This document shows positions 21,891 to 31,784 of a stretch of 64,000 nt of DNA, in pieces. Source of the DNA: Lewinellaceae bacterium (GTDB lineage Bacteria; Bacteroidota; Bacteroidia; Chitinophagales; Saprospiraceae); assembly GCA_016719605.1 (NCBI GenBank), contig JADJYW010000015.1, positions 1 to 64,000 on the forward strand, in the 5' to 3' direction. Position 1 is the first letter of the stretch, and each line of letters starts with the position of its first letter. The notes under the pieces are model-generated. The model was given only the letters and a program-made list of their open reading frames with translations, was not told where the DNA came from and searched no databases. Both the position numbers and the translations under genes were made by a program.

Positions 21891-23402
21891 TTATTTACCG
21901 ACGCGCTGTTTGGGCAGGCTGTCGAGGATCATGTCCCAGAGGTCTTCGTAGGGGATGATCTCGATCTCGTGTGCCTGGTTGGCAATTTCAATGGGCACCT
22001 GGCGCAGTTGGGCCAGGAATCGTTCGGCTTTTCGTGCGGCGCCTTCGCGGTGGAAGGCTGCTTCGGGGATTTGCACGAGCATTTTCAGGAAGCAGTTGCT
22101 GCGGAAGTGTTCGTCTTTTTTCAGGTAGCGTGTCGTGTATTGTTCTACTGCTTCCACGCGGTCCAGCGCCGCATCGTAGCGCTTGTCCACGATATCGTAC
22201 AGGAGTTGGACAATGAGTACCGGAATATTCATACCGCGCCGGTCTTTGGAGAAAACCGGAATCTCGTTGAGGAACTTAGCCAATTTGAACTTTTGAGCGG
22301 GCAGGCGGTCGGCACGGCGGATACGGGCCAGGAGTTGGGCGTATGCCTCGTAGATTTTCCACATCTCGCGAATCTGGTCGGGCTGCTGCACGAGACCAGG
22401 GTGGCCGAGGGTTGCCTGGCAGGCATCGAAGGCGTCGTCGTAGTGCCGGGTATGCAGCGCGAGCAGAAAGTAAAGCTCCTGCACCTTGAACCAGTTGAAC
22501 GTGCCGGGTTCGTAGATATCGGCATTTTGGCGGATGATGGCCTGGCCGCGTCCGAAATCGCGCAATTGTACGCAACACACCACTAACTGGTAATAAAAAA
22601 CCTGCAAGGGCAGGTGGCTCTCGTAGGGTTTGTTGCGAAAAAACGTGAGCGCCTGTTCGCAAAGATCGGCCATCGTGCCGTAGTCATTCCGACCGCCGTA
22701 GATCATCAACTGTAACAGCCGGCCGCTCAGATGCAGCCGAAATGACGCGCATTCGGCCAGGTGCGGCTCGATGCGTTTGAAACAAACCTCTGCCTGCCGG
22801 GCCACGTCCTTTTGGGGCGCGCGACTATTGGCATACCCGCTGATGAGATCGGTGTACAGTTCCTCGGCCTCATTTTCCATGGCCCATACGGCCTGATACT
22901 CCCGGTAGAGATTTCGGTACTGCTCATATTTGCCGGAGTCGCCGACGATGGTGCCGTAGTGCAACCGCAGGTGGTAGGCGGCGTTCATGCTCAGTTCCGT
23001 AAACTCAAAATGCTGCGTGTGGCGCAGCATTTGTTCCAGTTGTTCGATGCCGGTAGTTCTGATTTTTTTGGAGAGCAGGGTCATAGCCGTTGCCCAGCGC
23101 TTGTTGCACTCGAAGTGCGCCCTTTGGCGGTCGGTGTAGCCGGGTTCCTGAAAATCGAGCAGGAAAACCACTTCGAGCAGGCGCTCTTTCAGTTTGTTTT
23201 TCAGGCTGCGCAGTTTGGTCAGCGCCGTAGGCGAACCATAGAGCAACGCGGCAGCATCGGCTTCGGTGGCTGATTTTTGCTGTTGCAGGAAATCGAACAA
23301 TTGTGCCATTTTGGAATCCGGTTGCAACACGGTATTCCACAGGGCACTCGATTTTAGTTTTCCCCAATGCAGGGAATGTACCAATTCGGTCAGGTCACGC
23401 AT
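21891..23402 (-). CDS. Uncharacterised ~500-aa helical protein, paralog 2
   Basis: 503 residues from ATG 23402 (MRDLTELVHSLHWGKL). Same architecture as the product of 19789-21333: helical throughout, with AEELYTDLIxxxxN, FNWFKxQELxxLL, FLNEIPVFSKDRRGMNIPVL, RYLKKDEHFRSNCFLKML and IEIIPYEDLWDMILDSLP at matching positions. The N-terminal ~70 residues diverge most. No secretion signal, so the protein is expected in the cytoplasm. The gene is flanked on both sides by AT-rich DNA (21680-21890 and 23640-23825). The pair probably arose by duplication. Function unknown. Confidence 0.8.
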   Translation of the reverse strand: MRDLTELVHSLHWGKLKSSALWNTVLQPDSKMAQLFDFLQQQKSATEADAAALLYGSPTALTKLRSLKNKLKERLLEVVFLLDFQEPGYTDRQRAHFECNKRWATAMTLLSKKIRTTGIEQLEQMLRHTQHFEFTELSMNAAYHLRLHYGTIVGDSGKYEQYRNLYREYQAVWAMENEAEELYTDLISGYANSRAPQKDVARQAEVCFKRIEPHLAECASFRLHLSGRLLQLMIYGGRNDYGTMADLCEQALTFFRNKPYESHLPLQVFYYQLVVCCVQLRDFGRGQAIIRQNADIYEPGTFNWFKVQELYFLLALHTRHYDDAFDACQATLGHPGLVQQPDQIREMWKIYEAYAQLLARIRRADRLPAQKFKLAKFLNEIPVFSKDRRGMNIPVLIVQLLYDIVDKRYDAALDRVEAVEQYTTRYLKKDEHFRSNCFLKMLVQIPEAAFHREGAARKAERFLAQLRQVPIEIANQAHEIEIIPYEDLWDMILDSLPKQRVGK

Positions 23403-23963
23403 GATTGAATGATTTTGGATGAACAGTCCAGAGCAGGCCATGCGTGTTCGCTCCGAGGAATCCGCAGCATACACAAGGTGTACGCGCACACGCAACAAGG
23501 CGTGCTGCTTCATTCCGGAATACAACGCAGGCAGGCCGGGATTCAGAAGACCCGGTCAGGCCCAATCAAACAGATATGCGTGCGTGAAACGAAATTGGAA
23601 GGGTGGTAAGAACCAGTCGAGAGGTGTACAAGACTTTTCATAGGCGGCGCAACTTGTAGAAGTTAAGCAGAGATTACGGATATAAAAAGGGATTAAAAGG
23701 ATTGTGTTTTAGTACCTGTAAAAGCACAAAAAAATAACACAAAAAACTATAAAGCAACAGATTAAAGGTTTAAACAAAAACATATCAGACAATTACCGAA
23801 AGCAAATGTATGATTTATTTTCAAGTTGCAACAATTCCGACAAATTTTCCATGAGTGGCTATTTTGTTTGATTCTCTACCTTTGCCAGCCAACGCTCGCG
23901 CAGGCTACCAAAAATCGCAGCCGCACGAATCGAATCCTTCCACGATACGCAAGACCACCGAGC
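23403..23963. other. Divergent intergenic region between paralog 2 and the DUF6029 gene
   Basis: About 560 bp separating divergent genes. The half next to 23402 is GC-rich without a recognisable gene; 23640-23825 is strongly AT-rich. TACCTTTG at 23877-23884 fits the Bacteroidota -7 box for the rightward gene, though no TTG lies at the right distance. No terminator-like hairpin was seen. Confidence 0.4.
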
Positions 23964-25715
23964 ATGAAGCACCTGCTACCTGTCCTTTTCTTAACCGCTA
24001 TTTGCACCACCGCACTGGTCGCCCAGACCCCCGCCCCGCGCATCACCGGTAACCTGCAAACCAACGGCAACTTTTTTATCACGGACGCCAAGATCGGAGC
24101 CACCGGCACCCCTCAGTATGACAACCAGAAATTCGGGGCCGAGAGCTGGCTGGCGCTCAACTACTCCAACTGGGGCTTCGACAGAGGTGTGCGCTTCGAT
24201 ATGTTCAACAACTCCAACCTCCTGAACCCTACCGGGTCGTTCACCGGTGAGGGCATCGGACGCTGGTATATCCACAAAGAGATCAACAAATTTGACGTGT
24301 CGGCAGGCTACCTGTACGATCAGATTGGCTCGGGCATCATCTTCCGCGCCTATGAAGAGCGCGCACTGATGATAGACAACGCCCTTTTTGGTGTGAAAGC
24401 CGGCTACCAGATCAATGACAACTGGAAAGTAAAAGCCTTCACCGGTCGCCAAAAACGCCAGTTCACGACCTACGGCTCGGTCATCCGCGGCGGTTCCATC
24501 GAGGGCTTCATCAAACCGGACTCCACCAAAAGCCTGACGCTGGCGCCGGGCTTCGGCACAGTGGCCCGCACGCTCGACCGGGAGTCCGTCACCCGCGCGG
24601 CCAGCGAAATGAAACGCTACCAGCGCCTCGACAGCATCCAGTACAATTCCTACGCCTTCACGCTCTACAATACCCTCAGCGCGGGCAATTTCACCTGGTT
24701 CGTCGAAGGCGCCTTCAAAACGAAGGATGTCATTTTTAATGAATTTGACAATGTAACTACCCGCGACACCACCTTCCTGCCTGATGGTTCGGTCGGGAGT
24801 ATTAGTCTGGACACCATCAACGGTATCCTCGTGAATACCAACGGCTACATGGCCTACACCAGCCTGACCTACGCTACCGGCGGTTTTGGGATCACACTGG
24901 AAGGCAAGTACACCAAAAATTTCCGTTTCCGAACCGATCCCTTCCAGATCGGCGTGCAGGGCCAGATGAATTTCTTGCCGCCCATCGCCCGGCAAAACAC
25001 CTTCCGCCTGCCTGCCCGTTTTGCCCCGAATACCCAGGAGATTGGCGAGCAAGGCCTCCAGTTGGATGCCCGCTATAGCCTCAACGACAAAATGTCCGTC
25101 GCCCTGAATGTGACCGATATTTATCTGCTCGACGGCAAGGAACTCTACCGGGAAATCGCACCTGAATTTACCTATAAACACAACCGCAAATGGCAGGCTC
25201 TCGTAGGCTTGCAGTTTTTGAAATACAACATCGGCGCCTACCAGTTCAAGGACGACTCGGAAGACAATCCCGATATTTTACCCTGGGTGAAAATAGGCAA
25301 AAAAGGCTATGTGGACGCATTCTCCCCGTATGCCGAATGGCTGTACAAATTCACGCCCCGCAAATCGCTGCGCGTGGAGGCTCAGTACCTGCTGACCGAC
25401 GATGAGTTCGGCTCCTGGACGTTCCTGCTGGCCGAACTCGGCCTGGCGCCGCACTGGCTGATCTATGTGTCGGACATGTACAAAATCCGGCATTCCGACG
25501 AAGCCCTTGTCGAACTGGAAAAGAAAGGGGAGTCGGACAAGGCAAAATACGATGGCCTGCACTACCCCACTGTCGGCGTGGTCTACACCCACCGGGCCAA
25601 CCGTTTCTCGCTCGCCTACGTCAAGCAAGTGGAAGGTATCAACTGCGCCGGCGGTATCTGCCGCTACGAACCAACCTTCCACGGCGTGCGCCTCCAACTG
25701 AGTTCTTCATTTTAA
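23964..25715 (+). CDS. DUF6029-type outer-membrane beta-barrel protein
   Basis: 583 residues from ATG 23964, chosen because it starts the signal peptide MKHLLPVLFLTAICTTALVAQ. The mature protein begins ITGNLQTNGNFF and alternates short hydrophobic strands with Gly/Asn turns, ending in a Phe (LQLSSSF), as expected for an outer-membrane barrel. The phrases FRAYEERALMIDNALFGVK and VEGINCAGGICRYEPTFHGV fit the DUF6029 family. The next gene, 13 bp downstream, encodes an Omp28-like lipoprotein, a frequent neighbour of this family, so the two are probably co-transcribed and act together in the envelope. Substrate unknown. Confidence 0.8.
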   Translation: MKHLLPVLFLTAICTTALVAQTPAPRITGNLQTNGNFFITDAKIGATGTPQYDNQKFGAESWLALNYSNWGFDRGVRFDMFNNSNLLNPTGSFTGEGIGRWYIHKEINKFDVSAGYLYDQIGSGIIFRAYEERALMIDNALFGVKAGYQINDNWKVKAFTGRQKRQFTTYGSVIRGGSIEGFIKPDSTKSLTLAPGFGTVARTLDRESVTRAASEMKRYQRLDSIQYNSYAFTLYNTLSAGNFTWFVEGAFKTKDVIFNEFDNVTTRDTTFLPDGSVGSISLDTINGILVNTNGYMAYTSLTYATGGFGITLEGKYTKNFRFRTDPFQIGVQGQMNFLPPIARQNTFRLPARFAPNTQEIGEQGLQLDARYSLNDKMSVALNVTDIYLLDGKELYREIAPEFTYKHNRKWQALVGLQFLKYNIGAYQFKDDSEDNPDILPWVKIGKKGYVDAFSPYAEWLYKFTPRKSLRVEAQYLLTDDEFGSWTFLLAELGLAPHWLIYVSDMYKIRHSDEALVELEKKGESDKAKYDGLHYPTVGVVYTHRANRFSLAYVKQVEGINCAGGICRYEPTFHGVRLQLSSSF

Positions 25716-25728
25716 AAAACTGCCGAAC

Positions 25729-26570
25729 ATGAAAAAAATATCCTTTGCACTTTTCGTCTTGCTCGCCGGACTCTTCCTTCCGGGATGCGAGGAAGAATTG
25801 ATCATCATCACGCCCTCCTCCAACACCGGAGGCCCCTCCCCGGCGAACAAAAACGCACCGTACTGGCCGAAGAACTCACCGGCGTGCGTTGCCCCAACTG
25901 CCCGGAAGGAACTGCCGCACTCGTAGCATTGGACAAAGAGTATGGCGAACAATTAGTCGTCGTGTCCGTACACGCGGCCCTCGGCTACGACGTGCCCTAC
26001 CCCAGCAGCCTGTACGATTTCCGCACCGCCAAAGGCACCGAAATGGCCAACTACATCGGCGCCGCCTTTTTCTTCCCCACTGCCGCCATCAACCGCCGCA
26101 TCGTGCCCCCCGAATCGGAACCCTACATACCCCGCCAACAGTGGGCCGGTATCATTGCCGAAGAACTCGAAAAGCCGCTCACCATCGGTATCGCCCTGAA
26201 AAACACCTTCGATGCCGGCTCCCGCAAACTGGATATCAGCGCCGACCTCACGCCGCTGGAAGACCTGTTCGGCGAACACCGTATCACGATCATGATCACA
26301 CAGGACAGTATCGTGGACTACCAAAAGGTGAACCTCGTGAAGGAGCCTAACTACCTGCACCGGCACATCCTGCGCAGCATCCTTACCCAGTCTACCGGCG
26401 ATATCATCGCCGAGCCGCTCACGGCGAACAACACGGTTAAAAAAACGTTCTCGATCGTCTTGCCTGCCACCTGGGAGGCCAAACATTGCAGTGTTGTAGC
26501 CTTCGTACACCGCGGCGGAACCCCCGACAAGGAAGTGCTCCAGGCTGCCGAGAAACATGTAATTGAGTAG
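25729..26570 (+). CDS. Omp28-related lipoprotein, one frame break
   Basis: ATG 25729 starts a lipoprotein signal (LLAGLFLPGCEEE). The first frame carries GGPSP to about 25841; the next frame continues GEQKRTVLAEELTGVRCPNC. Restoring one C in the C4 run at 25838-25841 joins them into a ~280-residue protein. The thioredoxin-like CxxC (CPNC) followed by EGTAAL and the FPTAAINRR segment match the Omp28 family. Residues beyond ~150 form a beta-rich domain (FGEHRITIMITQDSIVDYQ). Likely anchored in the outer membrane and functionally tied to the barrel protein encoded just upstream. The break is probably a sequence error. Confidence 0.8.
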
Positions 26571-26637
26571 CCTTGGCTGTGTTGCCGACGTCCTCCAACC
26601 GCGATCCCTGACCACATTCATCACTCATCATAAAAGT

Positions 26638-27798
26638 ATGTTTCATCTGACCGAAGAACACGAGGCCGTACGCGAAGCGGCCCGCCAATTTGCCCAAAAT
26701 GAACTGAAGCCCGGCGTCATCGAACGTGATACCAAAATGCAATACCCCCGCGATCAGGTACGGAAAATGGCCGAACTCGGCTTTCTCGGTATGATGACCG
26801 CCCCCGAATACGGCGGCGGTGGCATGGACACTCTTGCATACGTGATCGCCATGGAAGAAATCAGCAAGGTGGACAGCTCCTGCTCGGTCATCATGTCGGT
26901 CAATAATTCGCTCGTTTGCTGGGGTCTCGAAAAATACGGCACCGAAGAGCAAAAACAAAAATACCTGCCCCGGCTCGCTGCCGGCGAATGGATCGGCTCC
27001 TTCTGCCTGTCCGAACCCGAGGCCGGCTCCGATGCCACCAGCCAGCGCACCACCGCCGTGGATATGGGCGACCACTACCTGCTCAACGGCACCAAAAACT
27101 GGATCACCAACGGCGGCACCTCCAGCCTGCACCTCGTCATCGCCCAAACGCACCCGGAGAAAAAACACCGCGGCATCAACGCCCTCATCGTCGAAACCTC
27201 CTGGCCCGGCGTGACCATCGGCGCCAAAGAGGACAAACTCGGCATCCGCGCTTCCGACACCCACACCATCATGTACAACGACGTGAAGGTGCCCAAGGAA
27301 AACCGCATCGGCGAAGACGGGTTCGGGTTCAAATTTGCTATGAACACCCTCAACGGCGGCCGTATCGGCATCGCCGCCCAAGCCCTTGGTATCGCCGGCG
27401 GTGCATACGAACTGTCGGTGGACTATGCCAAACAACGCGAAGCCTTCGGCAAACCCATCAGCCAACACCAGGCTATCGCGTTCAAAATAGCCGATATGGC
27501 CACCGATATTGAGGCCGCGCGACTGCTCGTGTACCGCGCCGCCGCCATGAAAGACCAGGGCCTCGACTTCGCCCAAGCCGCCGCCATGGCCAAGGTGTTT
27601 GCCTCCGAAACAGCCATGCGCCACACCGTGGAAGCCGTGCAAATCCACGGCGGATACGGCTATGTGAAAGAATACCATGTAGAGCGCCTGATGCGCGACG
27701 CCAAAATTACACAGATATACGAGGGCACCTCCGAGGTGCAACGCATCGTGATTTCCAGAAATGTACTGAACGGGGAACTGTATGTGCCCTTGATATAA
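26638..27798 (+). CDS. Acyl-CoA dehydrogenase
   Basis: 386 residues from ATG 26638 (MFHLTEEHEAVREAARQFAQ), the usual length for a short/medium-chain acyl-CoA dehydrogenase. Family motifs are visible: the FAD-binding FCLSEPEAGSDA and ITNGG regions, KLGIRASDTHTIMYNDVKVP, ALGIAGGAYELSVDYAKQRE, and the C-terminal AVQIHGGYGYVKEYHVER with the active-site region IYEGTSEVQR. It catalyses FAD-dependent alpha,beta-dehydrogenation of acyl-CoA in the cytoplasm, as in fatty-acid or branched-chain amino-acid degradation; chain specificity cannot be read. No electron-transfer-flavoprotein gene is nearby. Confidence 0.95.
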   Translation: MFHLTEEHEAVREAARQFAQNELKPGVIERDTKMQYPRDQVRKMAELGFLGMMTAPEYGGGGMDTLAYVIAMEEISKVDSSCSVIMSVNNSLVCWGLEKYGTEEQKQKYLPRLAAGEWIGSFCLSEPEAGSDATSQRTTAVDMGDHYLLNGTKNWITNGGTSSLHLVIAQTHPEKKHRGINALIVETSWPGVTIGAKEDKLGIRASDTHTIMYNDVKVPKENRIGEDGFGFKFAMNTLNGGRIGIAAQALGIAGGAYELSVDYAKQREAFGKPISQHQAIAFKIADMATDIEAARLLVYRAAAMKDQGLDFAQAAAMAKVFASETAMRHTVEAVQIHGGYGYVKEYHVERLMRDAKITQIYEGTSEVQRIVISRNVLNGELYVPLI

Positions 27799-27835
27799 AC
27801 CTTACTCCACATTTTTTAACCACGCACCAAACAGT

Positions 27836-28330
27836 ATGAAATTCAGCACAACCACCCTGCTTTTCCTCTTTGTCGGCCTCGTTTTCAATGCCTGCAAAAA
27901 AGACGATGACCCCGACACGCCCGCCGTCACGCAAATCCTGCCCGGCGTAGGCATCACCGGTATCAAAATCGGCGAACCTGCCCAGCAGGCTATTGACCTG
28001 TACGGCACCGTAGCGCCTTCGTTCGGCGGTGTTGGCGGCCAGTACACACACTTCCTGACGTACTTCACCAAAGGTGTCATCGTGTACTGCGAGGCCAGCG
28101 CATCGGACACCTTCAGCCCAACCATGAACGTGGAAAGCATCAACCTCCAAGCTCCTTTCGATGGCAAAACCACCAGTGGTATCGGCATCGGAAGCACCAA
28201 AACAGCCGTGGAGGCCGCCTTTGGCGCACCCGTGAGCAGCAGTGCTTTTTTTGGCGACACGTTTAGCAACGGCCTGACCGTGGTGTACAACGACGCCGGC
28301 ACTGTAGTGGAAGAAATTACGGTAGAGTAG
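27836..28330 (+). CDS. Small lipoprotein, function unknown
   Basis: 164 residues with a lipoprotein signal: LLFLFVGLVFNAC with Cys followed by KKDDD, a spacer type common for surface-exposed lipoproteins in Bacteroidota. The mature part carries two Gly-rich repeats (GVGITGIKIGEPAQQAIDLYG and GKTTSGIGIGSTKTAVEAAFG), suggesting an internal duplication of a small alpha/beta unit. It follows the acyl-CoA dehydrogenase by 37 bp and is closed by the hairpin at 28380. No family assignment is made. Confidence 0.75.
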   Translation: MKFSTTTLLFLFVGLVFNACKKDDDPDTPAVTQILPGVGITGIKIGEPAQQAIDLYGTVAPSFGGVGGQYTHFLTYFTKGVIVYCEASASDTFSPTMNVESINLQAPFDGKTTSGIGIGSTKTAVEAAFGAPVSSSAFFGDTFSNGLTVVYNDAGTVVEEITVE

Positions 28331-28379
28331 AAAAGCGCGGGGCCATGCTCCAGACTGCTTTTCAAGTGTTATTAATGCG

Positions 28380-28456
28380 CATCGAGGTTTGTTGGAATAT
28401 GTCGGAATGACTTGGAGTCACGCCGGTACGCTCCGACAAACCTCGATGTTTTTTAT
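28380..28456 (+). terminator. Terminator-like inverted repeat
   Basis: catcgaggtttgttgg (28380-28395) pairs with ccgacaaacctcgatg (28433-28448), one mismatch, with a 37-nt loop and a following TTTTTTATT. It lies between the lipoprotein gene and the convergent membrane-protein gene. Confidence 0.6.
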
Positions 28457-28481
28457 TCGAACAATATCAGATACAAACACC

Positions 28482-29332
28482 TCAGGATATACCTGCCGCC
28501 CGGCTAATTCCTGCGTACAGCATCTGTCTGATCTGAATCCGACCAAACACAAACGCCTGCTGCACAACGAAAAAAACCAAAATCGAAACCGGGGAAGTCA
28601 TGCCGGTCAACGCTTCCAAAAACAGGTACGCCGCCACCAGCACCAATTGCATGCCCGCAAAACCGAGCAGCAAAGCCACCAGGCGCATTTTGTTTTCAGA
28701 AATACCCGCCCGCCGCCGATGATGCAGCCGATGGCGGAAGCGCCGGTTGTCAGCCGCTGCAAACGACTCAAAACCGCCCAGACAAACAACAGCCCCAACC
28801 CCGCCAGCCAAAAAGCCGCCAGCGTGAGTACCCCCCAAACGGTGTGTTTTTCGGAAGGCAAATACTCCAGTGCACGCTCCAGAAATACCGCTATCGGCAA
28901 CCAAAGCACACCCGTCCACAACAGGACTGCCGGCAGAAAAAACAGGCTGATTTTCAAAAAAGGAAAAAAGTATGCCGCGCCGCCTTGCCAAAAGGACCGC
29001 CCGGAGGCCTGCTCCGGCGAAGCGGCACAGTACAACAACCCGCCGTTGAGGAATACCGAAAACAGTAGCCAAACGAGCAACAGCCAGCGCAACTGACCCA
29101 GCAGCGGCGTGATGGACGCCCCGTGCACCTTCAGAAAATCGGTCACCACGGTATGGTCGTATTGGCGGAGCAATTTGTTAATTTCCAAGGAATTGCCGAT
29201 CGAGGCATCCAGCACTTCGTACACCTGCATGCCGACGGTCAGCGCCAGGCACAACTGCAAAACATAAACAATGGCGGCGATGCGCCACTGCCCCACTCCA
29301 ACCCTGAAACCATGTAAAAAAGCGTCCTGCAT
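28482..29332 (-). CDS. Multi-pass membrane protein of unknown function, one frame break
   Basis: ATG 29332 (MQDAFLHGFRVGVGQW) begins 5 bp after the stop of the M1 peptidase gene, so the two form an operon. Five to seven hydrophobic helices are visible, for example IAAIVYVLQLCLALTVG, LRWLLLVWLLFSVFLNGG and MRLVALLLGFAGMQLVLVAA. The frame changes near 28705-28707: IIGGGR is followed in the next frame by GISENKMRLVALLLG, and one extra G in the GGG run (CCC on the plus strand) joins them into about 283 residues. Expected in the inner membrane. No named family recognised. Confidence 0.65.
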
Positions 29333-29337
29333 TGTTT

Positions 29338-31347
29338 TCAAACTAAAAAACTGACCACGTGCATGAAGTTTTGAATCCAGAAAACAGCCTTGGCCGCGTA
29401 TTTCCACAAAGAGGCCTTGGCGGGTTGCAGCGTCAGGCTGTTGTTGTTCCAGTCCACGTCCAGACCGATCTGGTGCTGCGGGTCTATTTGCGCCGACACG
29501 ATATTGGACGTGCCCGTAAACTCAAAAATTTTCAATCCTTCCACACCCGACCAATGCAGCGTTTGTGTGCTGCCGTCTTCAAATGTCACCAGAATTTCCA
29601 CCGGAAAAACCCAGTCTCCCTTGCGCTGTACTTCCACTTTTGAACGAACAGCGCCCCGTCCGTTGCCACTTTTGTAAATAAAATCGGGAACTGTCTCCCC
29701 GAAAATACCCTGCGGTGCCGGCAAGGTTTCGTTGGAAATATGCGTGACGGCATAGTCCAGCACCACCGCGTCGTAGATACTTTTTTCAAACAAAGTATAC
29801 ACCTGCTGCGCCAATACCGTATCCGGTCCGGCCATCAGTTCCGTTTTCAAAACAGCCATAAAATCGCTGCCGCGCGGGTGTCTGAATTTCCACCGCTCAA
29901 AATAGGCCTGTATGATTTGATCCATTTTGGGCTCGCCGACGAGTTCCTGCACCGTGCGCAGGCTCGTAGCGGTTTTGCTGTAAATCAGCGCCTTGAAATT
30001 TGATTCCGAAAAAAGCCAACCCGGCCGCGCCACCGTACCCTCGCGCGGGTTTCTCATGGTCGTGTACTCCAGGCGGGTCAGTGCGCGGTTGTCCATGCTG
30101 TACCCGAGTACATCCACAAGCGAGCGTTTTTCGCCGTAGGCGGCATCTATGATCCGGTCTTCGAAGTAGGTGACCATCCCCTCGTCCAGCCAGGCTTCCT
30201 CTTTTTCATTGGAGGCAACCATACCCATAAAATACTGGTGCACAAACTCGTGTACCACAAGCGACTCCATCGTACGGATGTTTTTCGGCATACCGTAAAA
30301 GGTACCCGCCGTGATGAGCGTGGGGTATTCCATCAGCCCGGAGCGCAACCCGTGAAACGGCGGATCCACCACCGTGATACTCGGGTAAGGATACTTCCCG
30401 ACGTGCTTGTCCAGGTATGCGAAGGCAAATTTCAGGGCATGCAGGTAGCGCGGCCCGAGGGCGGCGTGTTCCGGCGGAATCAGCAGGCGGATTTGCACGT
30501 CCTGCCAACGGTCTTCCTGCACCTGAAAATGCGGCGAGACGGCCCAGGCAAAATCAATGACGTCTTCGACGTGGTAGTGGCGGGTGGTGGTGCCGTTGCC
30601 GTTGTTTTTTTCGCGCACCAGACAGCCCGAAGCGCCGGCTACAAACTTGTTGTCGGCCGTAATATGCACATCGTACACCCCGAAATCGGCGTAAAATTCC
30701 GTTTGGCGGAAAAACTGGTGGCAGTTCCAGTCCCAGTCCCCGGCGGCATTTTGTTCAAAAACACCCAGTTGCGGAAACCAGTGGCAAAACAGGTAAAAGT
30801 CCCTGCTGTACCCCGCCCGGGCAATGGTTTTGGGCATTTTGGCGCGCCATTTCAGGTCGAAAACAGCCGTTTCGCCGGGCAGGATAGCCGTTTCGAGCGG
30901 CACTGCGAGCACGGTTTGGTCGGCGGTATTGCCGTCGTCGGGCTGAACGTGGCGCATGTTGGCGGTCAGATCGGTGGCCTGAGTGCCGCGGGTGCGCACT
31001 ATTTTTTCAACGGCTATCCAGCCCCACTCGTCGGGCGTTCGGTTGGTATAGCGTTGCCCGAAAATTTTGGAAGTTCCCTGCAAAAAAGAGGATTCCGAGT
31101 TTTTGAAAGCGTTGAGGTACAGGTAAAACCGCAGTTCGCGGATGGGCGCCGGCGTTTGGTTGGTGAACCGGATAGTCTGCGTGGCATCCAGGGTTTTACT
31201 CCGGTCGTCAAGTGTGGCGTGTATCGTATAATTAGCCAGGCGGGCGCTCAGCGGTTGCCGGAAATACGGATCGCACTGGGCGGCCCCGCTTGGAGCACCA
31301 GCCACGAGCAGGAGCAGAAACGAAAACAGGCGAAAACGTGCGACCAT
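29338..31347 (-). CDS. Exported M1-family (gluzincin) metallopeptidase
   Basis: 669 residues from ATG 31347, which starts the signal peptide (MVARFRLFSFLLLLVAGAPS). The N-terminal ~300 residues are a beta-rich domain typical of M1 peptidases. The catalytic centre HEFVHQ with the second glutamate 19 residues after the second His (AWLDEG) gives the HExxH-x18-E zinc site near residue 375. GLMEYP just before it resembles the GAMEN exopeptidase motif but is degenerate, so aminopeptidase specificity is uncertain. A helical domain follows. Expected in periplasm or envelope. A membrane protein gene lies immediately downstream. Confidence 0.85.
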   Translation of the reverse strand: MVARFRLFSFLLLLVAGAPSGAAQCDPYFRQPLSARLANYTIHATLDDRSKTLDATQTIRFTNQTPAPIRELRFYLYLNAFKNSESSFLQGTSKIFGQRYTNRTPDEWGWIAVEKIVRTRGTQATDLTANMRHVQPDDGNTADQTVLAVPLETAILPGETAVFDLKWRAKMPKTIARAGYSRDFYLFCHWFPQLGVFEQNAAGDWDWNCHQFFRQTEFYADFGVYDVHITADNKFVAGASGCLVREKNNGNGTTTRHYHVEDVIDFAWAVSPHFQVQEDRWQDVQIRLLIPPEHAALGPRYLHALKFAFAYLDKHVGKYPYPSITVVDPPFHGLRSGLMEYPTLITAGTFYGMPKNIRTMESLVVHEFVHQYFMGMVASNEKEEAWLDEGMVTYFEDRIIDAAYGEKRSLVDVLGYSMDNRALTRLEYTTMRNPREGTVARPGWLFSESNFKALIYSKTATSLRTVQELVGEPKMDQIIQAYFERWKFRHPRGSDFMAVLKTELMAGPDTVLAQQVYTLFEKSIYDAVVLDYAVTHISNETLPAPQGIFGETVPDFIYKSGNGRGAVRSKVEVQRKGDWVFPVEILVTFEDGSTQTLHWSGVEGLKIFEFTGTSNIVSAQIDPQHQIGLDVDWNNNSLTLQPAKASLWKYAAKAVFWIQNFMHVVSFLV

Positions 31348-31511
31348 CTTGTGTGGGCAGTTAAAAAAGATGCCTCGCAAAGAACGGAAGAATTGCGGGG
31401 TTTGCGCGTGCTGATTCGCGCAGGAGGGCGGTTCGTTCGCATATTTTCGCCGGAGAAACGAGGCCGTTTAGACCTTCCAGGTTTGCCAAACCTACGGTAT
31501 GTACACAATTC

Positions 31512-31784
31512 GGTGGTGGCCAATTTCGAGTGATGGAACGCGGATTAAACGGATGCAGGCACCGCGGATTTTCACGGATTTTCACGGATTTATTTAAGGA
31601 ATCCGTGAAAATCCGTGAAAATCCGCGGTGCCTGCATCCGTTAAAAATTAGGGGGGGGGGGGGGGGGGGGTTGATTATCAGTAATTTTGTGCGGGGCCAA
31701 AGGCCCCACGCAGGGGGATCTTGTTACGAACAAAATTGCGATTCTGAACACTCCGCGTTCCATCACTCGAAATTTGTCACTACC
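31512..31784. repeat. Palindromic element family A, copy 2, interrupted
   Basis: The left arm and centre match copies at 10376 and 43425, and the right arm reads normally to about 31644 (cctgcatccgtt). It then stops and resumes at about 31753 (ccgcgttccatcactcg). The ~108-bp intervening segment includes the G20 run and a second small palindrome. Either something inserted into the element or sequence was joined wrongly here. Confidence 0.8.
31651..31670. repeat. Homopolymer of 20 G
   Basis: Twenty consecutive G, flanked by ttaaaaatta and ttgattatca, lie at the point where the family A palindrome is interrupted. Long G tracts are unusual and can be slippage-prone phase-variation sites, quadruplex-forming, or assembly artefacts. 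No gene starts close enough to show control; the nearest starts are 31347 (minus) and 32078 (plus). Confidence 0.9.
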
